Shown: piece after piece, positions 52,130 to 61,151 of the stretch
How the letters are laid out: every line of letters begins with the position of its first letter
Position numbering within the stretch: position 1 is the stretch's first letter
Source: Fredinandcohnia onubensis
GTDB lineage: Bacteria; Bacillota; Bacilli; Bacillales; Bacillaceae_L
DNA: 64,000 nucleotides
Assembly: GCF_031181385.1 (NCBI RefSeq)
Contig: NZ_JAPSKV010000001.1
Span: 1 to 64,000 of the forward strand
Direction: 5' to 3'
Translations under genes and position numbers: made by a program
The notes under the pieces: generated by a model
Database searches by the model: none
What the model saw: the letters and a program-made list of their open reading frames with translations, nothing else
Told to the model about the DNA's origin: nothing

Positions 52130-52153
52130 AGAGGGCCTCCTAAGGTCCTCTGT
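52130..52153 (+). other. Intercistronic hairpin after the binding-protein gene
   Basis: AGAGGGCC-TCCTA-AGGTCCTCT without a T run; probably protects the 3' end of the binding-protein message. Confidence 0.45.
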
Positions 52154-52169
52154 AAAGGAGGATAAGTAG

Positions 52170-53702
52170 ATGCCTTTACTCGAAATGAAGGAAATTACAA
52201 AAAGTTTTGGTAATGTGACTGCACTCGAGAATGCTTCTTTTGAGTTGCAAAGGGGCGAGGTTCACGCGTTGCTGGGGGCCAATGGTGCTGGAAAAAGCAC
52301 GCTGATGAAAATTCTATCAGGTGCATATGAGCTAGATACAGGGGTGATTACCCTTGAAGATAAAACAATTGATATTCGTTCTCCGAAGGATGCAAAATCA
52401 ACTGGCATTCACATTGTCTATCAAGAGGTCGACACGGCGATTGTACCGCAGTTAACCGTTGCTGAAAATATTTTACTCGATACCTTTTCAACTGAAAAAA
52501 GCTTGTTCATCAATAAAAGAAAGCTTCGTGAAAAAGCAGCCTCGATTCTAAAGCTCTTGAATGTCACGGATATACCCATGACAAAACAGGCATTAGAATT
52601 ATCGCTTGCCGAAAAGCAGTTGGTGTTGATTGCAAGAGCCCTCGCACATGAAGCGAAGGTTATCATTTTTGACGAGCCAACTGCACCATTATCGATTGAG
52701 GAAACAAAGTACCTTTTCGATATTGTAAAAACTCTGAAGGAAAAAGGAGTCGGTTGCGTTTTTATCTCGCACCGATTACCTGAAGTGTTTGAAATCTGTG
52801 ACAGGTTAACGATTATGCGTGATGGCAGGACGATTACCACTTTTTCAACAAAAGAGGTGACTCCGAAAACGGTTGTTGAAACGATGCTTGGAAGTACCTA
52901 TACAGAACAATCTTCGAAACGAAAAGCCGCGAAGGGAGATCTTCTTTTAGAGGTAAACGGGCTTGATGATGGAGAAAAGCTTACCGATGTTTCGTTTACG
53001 GTTTCTGAAGGAGAAATCGTTGGGGTTGTTGGGTTAGTTGGCGCCGGAAAAACGGAGCTTGCGAAAACATTGTTTGGGCTTCGTCCATACGAACAGGGTG
53101 ATGTGATTGTTAAGGGAAAATCTCATCATTTTACCCATTCACAACAAGCAATTGAGGCGGGTTTTGCGCTTATTTCAGAGGAGCGCCGTAAGGAAGGATT
53201 GTTTATTCATGAGTCCATCTCTACGAATCTATCCTTTGCTAATTTGAAAAAATTCTCACCGTTTTTAGTTATGAATCGGAAGGCTGAAAAAAGCTATGCA
53301 AGCTCCATCATCGAATTGCTAGGGATAAAAACAAACGATACGGAAACTCTGGCTGAACATTTAAGTGGAGGAAACCAACAAAAGGTTGCGATAGGAAAAT
53401 GGGTTTCTCGGAATGCGGGCCTCTATTTGTTTGATGAGCCGACAAAAGGGGTTGATGTCGGTGCGAAGCAGGATATTTTCAAGCTTATTTATTCCCTCGC
53501 CGATGAGGGGAAAGGGATTCTTTATTTTTCTTCTGAAATAGACGAGATTATAAGAATTTCAGACCGGATTCTTGTTATGTATGACGGAGAAATCGTAAAG
53601 GAACTTTCAGGAGAAGAGGCAACACAGGATCAAATCCTTTTGTATGCTAGTGGTGGAAAGGATGACGTACATGAAAGGGAATATCATCAGCTTCCTGTTT
53701 AA
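52170..53702 (+). CDS. Ribose-type ABC importer, tandem ATPase (RbsA class)
   Basis: 510-residue protein with two ABC domains. N-domain: Walker A GANGAGKST (about 36-44), signature LSLAEKQ (about 145), Walker B VIIFDEPT. C-domain: Walker A GLVGAGKTE (about 289), signature LSGGNQQKVAIGKW (about 399), Walker B LYLFDEPTKG. The signature of the first domain is LSLAE rather than LSGGQ, and the second Walker A ends KTE, both typical for RbsA/MglA. AAAGGAGG precedes the ATG. The 3' end overlaps the permease gene by 32 bases. Confidence 0.92.
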   Translation: MPLLEMKEITKSFGNVTALENASFELQRGEVHALLGANGAGKSTLMKILSGAYELDTGVITLEDKTIDIRSPKDAKSTGIHIVYQEVDTAIVPQLTVAENILLDTFSTEKSLFINKRKLREKAASILKLLNVTDIPMTKQALELSLAEKQLVLIARALAHEAKVIIFDEPTAPLSIEETKYLFDIVKTLKEKGVGCVFISHRLPEVFEICDRLTIMRDGRTITTFSTKEVTPKTVVETMLGSTYTEQSSKRKAAKGDLLLEVNGLDDGEKLTDVSFTVSEGEIVGVVGLVGAGKTELAKTLFGLRPYEQGDVIVKGKSHHFTHSQQAIEAGFALISEERRKEGLFIHESISTNLSFANLKKFSPFLVMNRKAEKSYASSIIELLGIKTNDTETLAEHLSGGNQQKVAIGKWVSRNAGLYLFDEPTKGVDVGAKQDIFKLIYSLADEGKGILYFSSEIDEIIRISDRILVMYDGEIVKELSGEEATQDQILLYASGGKDDVHEREYHQLPV

Positions 53703-54693
53703 ATACGGGGCAATCTTATTAATGGGCTTTATCTTAATCTATTTTAGTACTGTGAACAGTGCATTTTTTTCATATGGAAATCTATCAGATATCTTACGAT
53801 CCATCTCAATTGTGACCCTTCTTGCGCTAGGGGTTACGTTTACGCTTGTTGTTGACGGATTTGACTTATCAGTAGGGTCAACGATGTCGTTGTCGGTTGT
53901 AATCACGGCATCCTTGATGGTGTGGTATGAGTTACCGCTATGGGTGGTACTGCTTTTACCGTTATTAGTTGGGGTTGCGGTTGGTCTTGTAAATACGTTT
54001 TTAATTGTAAAAATAGGGATACCGGATCTACTCGCAACTCTCGGAATGATGTATATCGTAGCAGGTCTTCACCGGACCTATACGGAAGGTTATTCAATCT
54101 ACAACCAGATGCCATTGACTAGTGGCGGGACTGCCCCTGGTGAGTTCAGCCAAGCCTTTTTATGGATTGGGCAAGGAGAGATGCTGGGATTACCAGTTCC
54201 AGTCTGGATTATGCTTGTTTTCGTGCTTCTTGCTTATGTGATTCTTAACCATACGAGATGGGGCCGAATTTTATATATGACAGGCGGAAATGCAGAGGCT
54301 GCTAGATTGTCAGGTATCAATACAAACAAGGTTAAGTTGATTGCTTATACCGTTTCTGGTGTGTTTGCGTCAATGGCTGGGATTTTGTTTACAGCGCGTG
54401 TCGGTTCGGGACAAATTGATGCTGGTGCTTCGTTATTAATGGAGTCTGTTGCTGCGGTGTTTGTTGGATTTTCCGTGCTTGGTGCCGGAAAACCAAATGC
54501 GCTTGGAACGTTTTTTGGAGCAGCACTTATTGGAGTTCTTTTAAATGGGCTAACCATGCTAAATCTACCATACTATGCATTTGAAATTGTAAAAGGTGGG
54601 GTGCTGGTCTTGGCACTTGCTGTTACCTACATCGGCGTAAAATATCGACCAAAAGTCATTCGAAAAAGGAGAGAGCAAAAACATGCCGCTTAA
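53671..54693 (+). CDS. Ribose-type ABC importer, permease (RbsC class)
   Basis: 340-residue membrane permease of the BPD_transp_2 family with about ten helices. Family blocks: ALGVTFTLVVDGFDLSVGST (about 54-73), TGGNAEAARLSGINTNKVKL (about 207-226) and VFVGFSVLGAGKPNALGTFFGA (about 266-287). ATG 53671 is chosen inside the ATPase 3' end behind AAAGGATG; a start three codons earlier is possible. It overlaps the VOC gene by 11 bases, so all four genes form one transcript. Confidence 0.9.
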   Translation: MKGNIISFLFKYGAILLMGFILIYFSTVNSAFFSYGNLSDILRSISIVTLLALGVTFTLVVDGFDLSVGSTMSLSVVITASLMVWYELPLWVVLLLPLLVGVAVGLVNTFLIVKIGIPDLLATLGMMYIVAGLHRTYTEGYSIYNQMPLTSGGTAPGEFSQAFLWIGQGEMLGLPVPVWIMLVFVLLAYVILNHTRWGRILYMTGGNAEAARLSGINTNKVKLIAYTVSGVFASMAGILFTARVGSGQIDAGASLLMESVAAVFVGFSVLGAGKPNALGTFFGAALIGVLLNGLTMLNLPYYAFEIVKGGVLVLALAVTYIGVKYRPKVIRKRREQKHAA

Positions 54694-55066
54694 AAAACTA
54701 GAACATGTTGGAATCCAAGTAAAGGATTTAGACACAACCATTGAGTTTTATACAAGAGTATTGGGATTAGAGTTGCTAGAAAAACAGGACCATGTTGACC
54801 CAAATTTGAAGCTAGCATTCCTTGGCTTTAGTGATTCCGACGAAACGGTTATTGAGCTCATTTCAGGTTATAATCCAAACCTTCCAACAGAAGGAAAGGT
54901 TCACCATATCGCATTTACCGTTGAGAATATTGAAGAAGAAATTGAGAGAGTCAAAGAGCACGGTGTTACGTTTGTGGATGAAAACATTACGACGCTTCCA
55001 AGCGGGGCTAAATACGTTTTCTTCACCGGCCCTGACGGGGAATGGATTGAATTGTTTCAAAAATAA
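54683..55066 (+). CDS. VOC (glyoxalase I-like) protein
   Basis: 127-residue vicinal-oxygen-chelate protein with two beta-alpha-beta-beta-beta modules. Candidate metal ligands lie at the canonical places: His8 (EHVGIQV), Glu near 55 (TVIELIS), His near 72 (KVHHIAF) and Glu near 122 (GEWIELF). The reaction is not predictable from sequence: glyoxalase, dioxygenase or epimerase. As the last gene of a SAM-controlled sugar-import operon it may handle a breakdown product of the imported compound (inference). AAAGGAGAG before the ATG. Confidence 0.82.
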   Translation: MPLKKLEHVGIQVKDLDTTIEFYTRVLGLELLEKQDHVDPNLKLAFLGFSDSDETVIELISGYNPNLPTEGKVHHIAFTVENIEEEIERVKEHGVTFVDENITTLPSGAKYVFFTGPDGEWIELFQK

Positions 55067-55082
55067 TAGAGAGTTATTTGCG

Positions 55083-55110
55083 ACCAGAGGGGGATTCCTC
55101 TGGTTTTTTT
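55083..55110 (+). terminator. Terminator of the SAM-controlled operon
   Basis: ACCAGAGG-GGGATT-CCTCTGGT followed by seven T. Confidence 0.88.
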
Positions 55111-55158
55111 ATGGGAAAAGGATTTTCACGCGGGTATGATTGGTTCTAGGTAAAGGGG

Positions 55159-55213
55159 ATTGCGTTTTAAATTTGATAATTGCACACTAATCGGGGGAAT
55201 TGCGCTATACGCA
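55159..55213. repeat. Phased ATTGCG array, copy D3 (family D, short)
   Basis: ATTGCG/ATTGCA/ATTGCG at 55159, 55179 and 55199 (steps 20 and 20), the first followed by TTTTAAATTTGATA as in D1 and D2. It lies after a terminator, between convergent genes. Confidence 0.75.
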
Positions 55214-55282
55214 CTTTTCATTACTCTGTTTAAGATCGAGGATAAACAGATAGTATTTCGAAAATAGAATCAAGCATAAGAC

Positions 55283-55319
55283 AAGGCTTAGAGACGATTA
55301 AATCTCTAAGCCTTTTATA
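55283..55319. terminator. Terminator-like hairpin between VOC and rsfA
   Basis: AAGGCTTAGAGA-CGATTAAA-TCTCTAAGCCTT with TTATAAAA tail; 12-bp perfect arms. It may serve rsfA or read-through from either side. Confidence 0.65.
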
Positions 55320-55354
55320 AAACCTGTTTTTTAAGCGAATAATTTAATGCGGAC

Positions 55355-56047
55355 TTATTCCGCCATTTTCTCCAAATTTCCGTTGCGGTCCATTTTGAAG
55401 GATGTGGCTGGACGTTCTTCGTCTTCGAATAAGACTAGTTTTCTTGCACGGTTCATAATCTTCATTAATGTTTCGTAGTCTTCTTGAATATTGGCTGAGC
55501 TTTGCTCCAACTGGGCAATTTTCTTTTCAAGCTCTTCATTTTTACGAAGTATCTCATTCTTTTCTTTTTTCAATCTCTCATTCTCGGATTTCAGTGCTTC
55601 AATCCCGAGACTTGTGTTGCCCATAGATTGAAGATAAGAAATTACGGAATCAATCGTCAATTGTGGCCTAGAAGTCGAATACTGCGGTACTCGTGTTTCC
55701 TGACGAATACTTGTAGATTCAGATGGAAATAGTGGTAACTCGTCCGCAAATTCTTCTAGACTTGGAGTTGGTGGTGTATACAAAAGTTGCTTTTTCACAG
55801 GTTGGTTTTTACCGAGTGCACGCTGGCGTTGTTTGCGGTGTTTTTTCGCAAGCTGTAAATCCTTCTCGAAGCTATGGCGAACAACCGCGTTCCAACGGAA
55901 ACCACATGCAGCCGAAGTACGGTTTAATTTGTCGCCAACCTCTTCAAATGCATTTAACTGTGTACTACCTTCTCTTACGTGTTTTAGAACAGTTTCAGCT
56001 AATAATAGATCATTTTCTTCTGTCCAAGCATCTTGTCTTTCTTTCAT
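55355..56047 (-). CDS. rsfA: RsfA-family prespore-specific regulator
   Basis: 230-residue transcription factor with an N-terminal Myb/SANT-like domain (about 1-58: [19 protein letters not shown] ... [13 protein letters not shown]), a Pro-rich linker, and a C-terminal coiled coil (about 150-200: [20 protein letters not shown]). RsfA of B. subtilis (ywfN) fine-tunes sigma-F genes in the forespore. Its place near lipL/pta matches the B. subtilis order as I recall it. Confidence 0.9.
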   Translation of the reverse strand: MKERQDAWTEENDLLLAETVLKHVREGSTQLNAFEEVGDKLNRTSAACGFRWNAVVRHSFEKDLQLAKKHRKQRQRALGKNQPVKKQLLYTPPTPSLEEFADELPLFPSESTSIRQETRVPQYSTSRPQLTIDSVISYLQSMGNTSLGIEALKSENERLKKEKNEILRKNEELEKKIAQLEQSSANIQEDYETLMKIMNRARKLVLFEDEERPATSFKMDRNGNLEKMAE

Positions 56048-56076
56048 ATTTATTCATCTCCCAATATAAATGTTTT

Positions 56077-56274
56077 AACTTTATTCAGCTTTAGTCCTCT
56101 ACTAATATAGTGGTAGATGAGTGCAGTGAGAGTATAAACTTTTGTTTGTTCAAACTATGGCTGAATAAAGTTGAAGCCTTCGGCGTATGCCACAGATTTT
56201 CATAGGTGTTTTTTCGCGCAAGCACGAAAAAATCTGGGCGCAAATACGCCAAGGCGTATTTGATATATTTCCGT
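56077..56274. repeat. Dispersed structured repeat, family C, copy 2
   Basis: Outer arms AACTTTATTCAGC (56077-56089) and GCTGAATAAAGTT (56160-56172) are perfect complements but 70 bp apart here, against 2 bp in copy 1. The core 56160-56274 has GCCACAGATTTTC ... GAAAAAATCTGGGC, inner TTTTTTCG/CGAAAAAA, and AATACGCCAAGGCGTATTTGA. It lies in the 490-bp gap between rsfA and the DUF1450 gene. The rest of that gap (56275-56520) is AT-rich with no feature I can support. Confidence 0.75.
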
Positions 56275-56537
56275 TAGGTTATTACTTATATTGGTCAATA
56301 GATTCGAACTTTATACCCTATTTGTAAAAGGATAGTAGACTTATTTATTTATATTTAAATATCGTAACGACGCGTACTTGTGGAGAATTTTTGAAAATTA
56401 ACACGTTCCCTTGCAATGATTATGTTGAAAGGGTTAAAATACCATGTAGTGTTTTAAAGAAAATCGTCATGCTAAGCAATGATTGATCAAATAGATGAAC
56501 GACTAGGAATTTACAAAATGAAGGGATTGTACGTAAT

Positions 56538-56765
56538 ATGGCAAACGAATTTCGCATCTGTGATGATTGCCAAGCAACCAATATTAAAACCTTAGTGCCA
56601 CGCTTAAAGGAAGTAGATGGTGAGGCAACAATCGATATCCGCTGCCAATCATACTGTGGCCCTGGTAGAAAAAAATCATTCGCATTCGTTAACAACCGTC
56701 CGGTATCAGCTCCAACAGAAGACGAGTTGATTGAAAAAGTCATGAAGAAACTGAAAATGGACTAA
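56538..56765 (+). CDS. DUF1450 (YuzB-like) protein
   Basis: 75-residue protein of unknown function. Cys pattern RICDDCQAT (7-15) and [22 protein letters not shown] (about 35-56) matches the DUF1450 thioredoxin-like/Cys-motif family. The typical C-terminus [13 protein letters not shown] follows. ATG preceded by AAGGG. Confidence 0.8.
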   Translation: MANEFRICDDCQATNIKTLVPRLKEVDGEATIDIRCQSYCGPGRKKSFAFVNNRPVSAPTEDELIEKVMKKLKMD

Positions 56766-56768
56766 AAT

Positions 56769-56803
56769 CGCCTTTCTCTTCTAAGAGAAAAGGTGTTTTT
56801 TTA
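56769..56803 (+). terminator. Terminator of the DUF1450 gene
   Basis: CGCCTTTCTCTT-CT-AAGAGAAAAGGTG followed by eight T. Confidence 0.85.
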
Positions 56804-56974
56804 TGTTTTCATGCAGGGATTCCCAAAATGCAACTAGAATTTCTAAAACATGTCGAAAAATTTTCCAACCATTGATATGACTTGGTTAAAGGCGATTTAT
56901 GGAGAATTTTAGGTTTTTTTGTCAGTGATAAAAATATATAATAATAGCATGCCAGTATGGAAGAGGTTGAATAC

Positions 56975-58273
56975 ATGACAAATTCCAATGGGAAATTAAG
57001 TGAAGAAAAGGTGTTTAAGGACCCTGTACATAGGTATGTTCATGTTCAGGATAAAGTGATTTGGGAACTCGTTGCAACATCGGAGTTTCAAAGATTGCGT
57101 CGCATCCGCCAATTAGGGACAACCTATTTTACCTTCCACGGTGCGGAACATAGCCGTTTTAACCATTCATTAGGTGTATATGAAATTGTTCGGAGAATTA
57201 TCGATGATGTATTTCGTGAACGCCCCTTGTTAAATGACGAGGAGCGCTTATTATGCTTATGTGCAGCGCTACTTCACGATCTGGGTCACGGGCCATTCTC
57301 ACATTCATTTGAAAAAGTATTTCATTATGATCATGAAGAATTTACACAAGCAATCATTGTTGGAGACACAGAAGTAAATCACGTACTGAAACAGGTCGGG
57401 CATGATTTTCCGAAAAAGGTCGCTGAAGTGATTGCAAAAACATATAAAAATAAATTAGTCGTGAGTCTCATCTCCAGTCAAATTGATGCTGACCGTATGG
57501 ATTATTTATTGCGAGATGCCTATTATACGGGTGTTAGCTACGGAAATTTTGACATGGAGCGGATTTTGCGCGTCATGAGACCGCAGGAAGACCAAGTTGT
57601 TTTTAAAAGCAGTGGGATGCATGCGGTTGAAGATTACATTATGAGCCGATATCAAATGTATTGGCAAGTGTATTTCCATCCAGTTACACGAAGCGCAGAG
57701 GTCATTTTAACAAAAATCCTCCATCGTGCAAAACATTTGTACAAGGAACACTACGAATTTAAAACAGCCCCTGTCCATTTGATATCCATTTTTGAAGAAA
57801 AATTGACATTAGATGATTATGTAAAACTAGATGAAGCTATTTTTACTTTCTATTTTCAGGTATGGCAGGACGAGGATGACGAGATTTTAAGTGACCTATG
57901 CCGTCGTTTTCTCAATCGCAATCTGTTTAAATATGCAGAGTTTGACCCTAGTGCACAAATGATGAAGATGATGGAGCTAAGAACTCTTTTTGAGGAAGCA
58001 GGGATTGATCCAAATTATTATTTAGTAGTCGATTCATCATCAGATTTGCCGTATGATTTTTACCGGCCGGGTGAGGAAGAGGAAAGACTTCCAATCAATT
58101 TGTTAATGCCAAATGGCGAGATTCGCGAATTATCAAGGCAGTCCGAAATTGTGGATGCCATTTCTGGAAAGAGGCGAACAGATCACAAGCTATATTTTCC
58201 ACAAGACATGATTGAAAAATTACCAGATGACTATACAGTAAAACAGAAAATAAAAGATGTTTTAGATATATAA
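56975..58273 (+). CDS. ywfO: HD-domain phosphohydrolase YwfO
   Basis: 432-residue HD superfamily metal-dependent phosphohydrolase, relative of dGTPase/SAMHD1-type enzymes. Metal ligands: His in GAEHSRFNHSLGVYEI (about 56-71), the HD pair in ALLHDLGHGPFSHSFE (about 97-112), and a later Asp in SSQIDADRMDYLLRDA (about 167-182). A C-terminal region of about 170 residues is of unknown role. ATG 56975 is used because AAGAGG lies 9 bases upstream; ATG 56957 lacks a site. Confidence 0.9.
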   Translation: MTNSNGKLSEEKVFKDPVHRYVHVQDKVIWELVATSEFQRLRRIRQLGTTYFTFHGAEHSRFNHSLGVYEIVRRIIDDVFRERPLLNDEERLLCLCAALLHDLGHGPFSHSFEKVFHYDHEEFTQAIIVGDTEVNHVLKQVGHDFPKKVAEVIAKTYKNKLVVSLISSQIDADRMDYLLRDAYYTGVSYGNFDMERILRVMRPQEDQVVFKSSGMHAVEDYIMSRYQMYWQVYFHPVTRSAEVILTKILHRAKHLYKEHYEFKTAPVHLISIFEEKLTLDDYVKLDEAIFTFYFQVWQDEDDEILSDLCRRFLNRNLFKYAEFDPSAQMMKMMELRTLFEEAGIDPNYYLVVDSSSDLPYDFYRPGEEEERLPINLLMPNGEIRELSRQSEIVDAISGKRRTDHKLYFPQDMIEKLPDDYTVKQKIKDVLDI

Positions 58274-58314
58274 AAGGTATTCTGGCCAATTTCGGATGAG
58301 GAGATGAAGGGGTT

Positions 58315-58821
58315 TTGTTAACAGAACATGCAAAGGTAATGAAGGCATTCGCTGCTGCAGGGGAAATCACGGGTCGAAAAAAGCTTCAAAAAATGATTTA
58401 TATCGCGAAAAAAATTGATTATCCATTTTACGAAAAGTACAACTTCCATTTTTACGGACCATATTCAGAGGAGCTCACATTACGTGTAGAGGAGCTCTGT
58501 AATCTTGGATTTTTAGATGAGGTCAAAGAGAAAAAAGGTGGCTACTATCAGTATCGCTACGGATTGACTGAAAAAGGCGAGCAGTTTTTGGGACATTACC
58601 AATTGGACATGCCTCCACTTGATGACTGTATGCAAGCCTTAAATGAACAAAGTGCGCGCTTTTTAGAGCTAGTGTCTACTGTTTTATACTTTGAGGGACT
58701 TGAAAAGGAAGAAGTCAAAGAGAAGGTATTTACGTTAAAAGCGAAGCAACGTTATACAGACGAAGAAGTCGAAGAAGCTTATCAATATATTGAATCTCTT
58801 CGCAATCTTGTAAAACATTAA
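58315..58821 (+). CDS. ywgA: YwgA family protein
   Basis: 168-residue protein of unknown function with winged-helix-like features: GRKKLQKMIYIAKKIDYPF (about 20-38), NFHFYGPYSEELTLRVEEL (about 43-61) and YGLTEKGEQFL (about 81-91). This resembles the Panacea/GepA-like HTH fold. The start is TTG 58315 behind AAGGGG. It follows ywfO by 41 bp and is probably co-transcribed. Confidence 0.82.
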   Translation: MLTEHAKVMKAFAAAGEITGRKKLQKMIYIAKKIDYPFYEKYNFHFYGPYSEELTLRVEELCNLGFLDEVKEKKGGYYQYRYGLTEKGEQFLGHYQLDMPPLDDCMQALNEQSARFLELVSTVLYFEGLEKEEVKEKVFTLKAKQRYTDEEVEEAYQYIESLRNLVKH

Positions 58822-58827
58822 TAGAAA

Positions 58828-58859
58828 ACTCGGCAGGTAAAGCCCGCCGAGTTTTTTTG
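58828..58859 (+). terminator. Terminator of ywfO-ywgA
   Basis: AACTCGGCAGG-TAAAG-CCCGCCGAGTTTTTTT hairpin. Confidence 0.85.
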
Positions 58860-58863
58860 TATA

Positions 58864-58983
58864 GTCCAGTTCCAGCGCCTAGCCCCTCGAGGTCATAAGC
58901 CAATCCGTCAAGAAGGATAAAAAGCATCCTTCTCGCCGGCTTTTCTTATGCTTGTCGGGGCTGAGCAAGGCGCTTGCACATTC
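58864..58983. repeat. Dispersed structured repeat, family A, copy 3
   Basis: GTCCAGTTCCAGCGCCTAGC through AAGGCGCTTGCACATTC. Pairs: AGCCCC with GGGGCT, CATAAG with CTTATG, apical GAAGGAT-AAAAAGC-ATCCTTC. The outer stem differs from copies 1 and 2 (CATCGGC/GCCGATA there) but both arms changed together. It fills the space between convergent ywgA and the purine permease. Confidence 0.85.
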
Positions 58984-58987
58984 TGTA

Positions 58988-60289
58988 TCAGTGAGGTAAA
59001 AAAGCAAGTTGGTAGAAAAACAATACTGCAAATAGATAAACTAGTGGGTGCACTTCTCTCCATTTTCCCATGACCACTTTCATAAGTGGGTAGGAAATAA
59101 AGCCTAACGCAATCCCTGTTGCAATGCTCGATGTGAGTGGCATGCTTAGAATAATTAAGAATGCCGGAAAGGCTTCATCAATCTCATTCCATTTGATATG
59201 TGCAATGCTTCCCATCATGAGTGACCCAACAATAATTAAGGTTGGTGCTGTAATCGCAGCAATCCCAGAAACGGCACTCACCAATGGTCCAAAGAAGGCA
59301 GCTACAATAAATAAGATTGATACTGTTACTGTAGTGAGACCTGTTCGACCACCTGCAGCTACCCCAGTTGACGATTCAATATAAGCACTTGTTGGACTTG
59401 TTCCAAACATGGCTCCAACCGTTGTACCAACCGAGTCCGCAAGAAGGGCTTGTCTAGCACGCGGCATGACATTTCCTTTCATTAGCCCTGCCTGTTCAGC
59501 AACTCCAATCATCGTACCTGTCGTATCAAAGATTGTAACGAGTAGAAATGAAAAGACAACAGCATACAGTCCATACTGAATGACATCGCCAATTGCAGCA
59601 AATGGGTTTGCGATAATTAAACCTTCAGGTAGAGAGGGTGCATTAACGAATCCTTCTTTAAACTCAAGTTGTCCCGTAAAGTAAGCAATAAGAGCTGTGA
59701 TAATCATTCCGAAAAATAAAGCTCCGTTTACTTTACGTGCCATCAAAATAAGGGTAATGGCTAATCCAGCCAGTGCTAAAAGAACTGATGGTGAGTGTAA
59801 ATCACCTAATGTTACTAAATTTGTTGGGTGTGCCGTAATAATCCCTGTAAGACGAAGACCAATAAAGGCAATAAATAAACCAATTCCTGCTGTGATCCCG
59901 TGCTTTAAGTTTGGTGGAATCGCCTCAATTAATTTTTCACGAAACGGGGTTAATGACAAAATCACAAAAATAATACCAGCCACAAATACGGCGGCAAATG
60001 CTGTTTGATACGTGATGTTTTCATTTGCTCCTACAACTGAATAAGCAAAGAATGCATTTAATCCCATTCCAGGAGCTATCGCAATTGGATAATTTGCAAA
60101 GAGTGCCATCCATAGTGTACCAACAACCGTTGCGATAATTGTGGCTAAAAATACTTGCTCAAAGGGAACGCCTGCATCTGATAAAATAACAGGATTCACG
60201 ACGACCACATATACCATTGTTAAAAAGGTCGTAATCCCGGCTAAAACTTCTTTTTTAACCGTTGTATTCAACTCTGATAATTTAAACAT
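58988..60289 (-). CDS. NCS2 purine permease (AzgA/PbuG-PbuO type)
   Basis: 433-residue membrane transporter for hypoxanthine, guanine or adenine. Typical AzgA-like blocks: EVLAGITTFLTMVYVVVVNP (about 13-32), NYPIAIAPGMGLNAFFAY (about 62-79), FDTTGTMIGVAEQAGLM (about 257-273), and FGTSPTSAYIESSTGVAAGGRTGL. ATG 60289 has GGAGGT upstream on the reverse strand; six extra codons are not needed. No purine riboswitch is visible in the leader, unlike B. subtilis pbuG. Confidence 0.9.
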   Translation of the reverse strand: MFKLSELNTTVKKEVLAGITTFLTMVYVVVVNPVILSDAGVPFEQVFLATIIATVVGTLWMALFANYPIAIAPGMGLNAFFAYSVVGANENITYQTAFAAVFVAGIIFVILSLTPFREKLIEAIPPNLKHGITAGIGLFIAFIGLRLTGIITAHPTNLVTLGDLHSPSVLLALAGLAITLILMARKVNGALFFGMIITALIAYFTGQLEFKEGFVNAPSLPEGLIIANPFAAIGDVIQYGLYAVVFSFLLVTIFDTTGTMIGVAEQAGLMKGNVMPRARQALLADSVGTTVGAMFGTSPTSAYIESSTGVAAGGRTGLTTVTVSILFIVAAFFGPLVSAVSGIAAITAPTLIIVGSLMMGSIAHIKWNEIDEAFPAFLIILSMPLTSSIATGIALGFISYPLMKVVMGKWREVHPLVYLFAVLFFYQLAFLPH

Positions 60290-60335
60290 AATAATATGTA
60301 CCTCCAAAAGACGAACGATTTAAAAATCCTTTTCT

Positions 60336-60364
60336 ATAATATTCGTTTTACAGTTGGACTGCAA
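60336..60364 (-). promoter_or_regulatory. Sigma-A promoter of the purine permease
   Basis: On the reverse strand TTGCAG, exactly 17 bp, TATTAT, about 47 bp before the start codon. Confidence 0.75.
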
Positions 60365-60535
60365 GAGAAAATTATCTTAGGTTAGTTTTCCCAGAACAAC
60401 CATCTGTTGAGGTGGGAAATCATGGATTTTAATTAGGCGTACATAGTAACGGATTTTGCACTGCAAACAATAGCGATCTTGGGGTAAAATTAAGGTAGGC
60501 TTACTAAAGGGACGAGTTATAAGGAGGAATTCAAC

Positions 60536-61096
60536 ATGGCAAAAAAGGAATTGTCACTAGAACAAGTTGAAGAATTGCTCAACACTCTGAAAGAGCGATT
60601 TGAGAAAAACATGAACCGACATAGCGATCTTGAATGGGCAAAGGTTCAAGTAAAGCTGGAAGCTAATCCTAGTAAACTGTGGCCACTTCATCAGATGGAA
60701 GCAACTGACGGTGAACCAGACGTTGTAGGATATGATAAGGAAAAGGATGAGTATATCTTTTTTGACTGTTCAGCGGAAAGCCCAAAAGGCCGTAGAAGTG
60801 TTTGTTATGACCGTGAAGCGCTGGAAGCTAGAAAAAAACATAAACCTGAAAATAGCGCTATGGATATGGCAACGGAAATGGGCATTGAACTATTAACGGA
60901 AGAACAATATCGCGCATTGCAGGAACTTGGCAATTTTGATTTGAAGACGTCAAGTTGGGTACAGACGCCTGCTGCTATTAGAAAACTCGGTGGGGCTATC
61001 TTTTGTGACCGTCGTTATGATACTGTTTTTATGTACCACAATGGTGCAGACTCCTACTATGGTGCTAGGGGTTTCCGTGGCTCACTAAGGGTTTAA
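60536..61096 (+). CDS. DUF4256 family protein
   Basis: 186-residue protein of unknown function with the conserved blocks LWPLHQMEATDGEPDVVGYD (about 48-67), YIFFDCSAESPKGRRSVCYD (about 74-93), SSWVQTPAAIRKLGGAIFCDRRY (about 142-164) and the C-terminal YYGARGFRG. No enzymatic motif is recognised. AAGGAGGAA before the ATG. Confidence 0.85.
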   Translation: MAKKELSLEQVEELLNTLKERFEKNMNRHSDLEWAKVQVKLEANPSKLWPLHQMEATDGEPDVVGYDKEKDEYIFFDCSAESPKGRRSVCYDREALEARKKHKPENSAMDMATEMGIELLTEEQYRALQELGNFDLKTSSWVQTPAAIRKLGGAIFCDRRYDTVFMYHNGADSYYGARGFRGSLRV

Positions 61097-61114
61097 TCTT
61101 ACAACGCAAAATAG

Positions 61115-61145
61115 AAACCCGTGGCTTATTCACCACGGGTTTTTA
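61115..61145. terminator. Bidirectional terminator
   Basis: AAACCCGTGG-CTTATTCA-CCACGGGTTTTT between the DUF4256 gene and the convergent tautomerase gene. Confidence 0.85.
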
Positions 61146-61151
61146 AATACT

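Noticed and set aside
60308-60535. Purine riboswitch upstream of the purine permease
   Set aside because: The conserved purine aptamer core and its two loop motifs are not found on either strand; only a plain promoter is seen.
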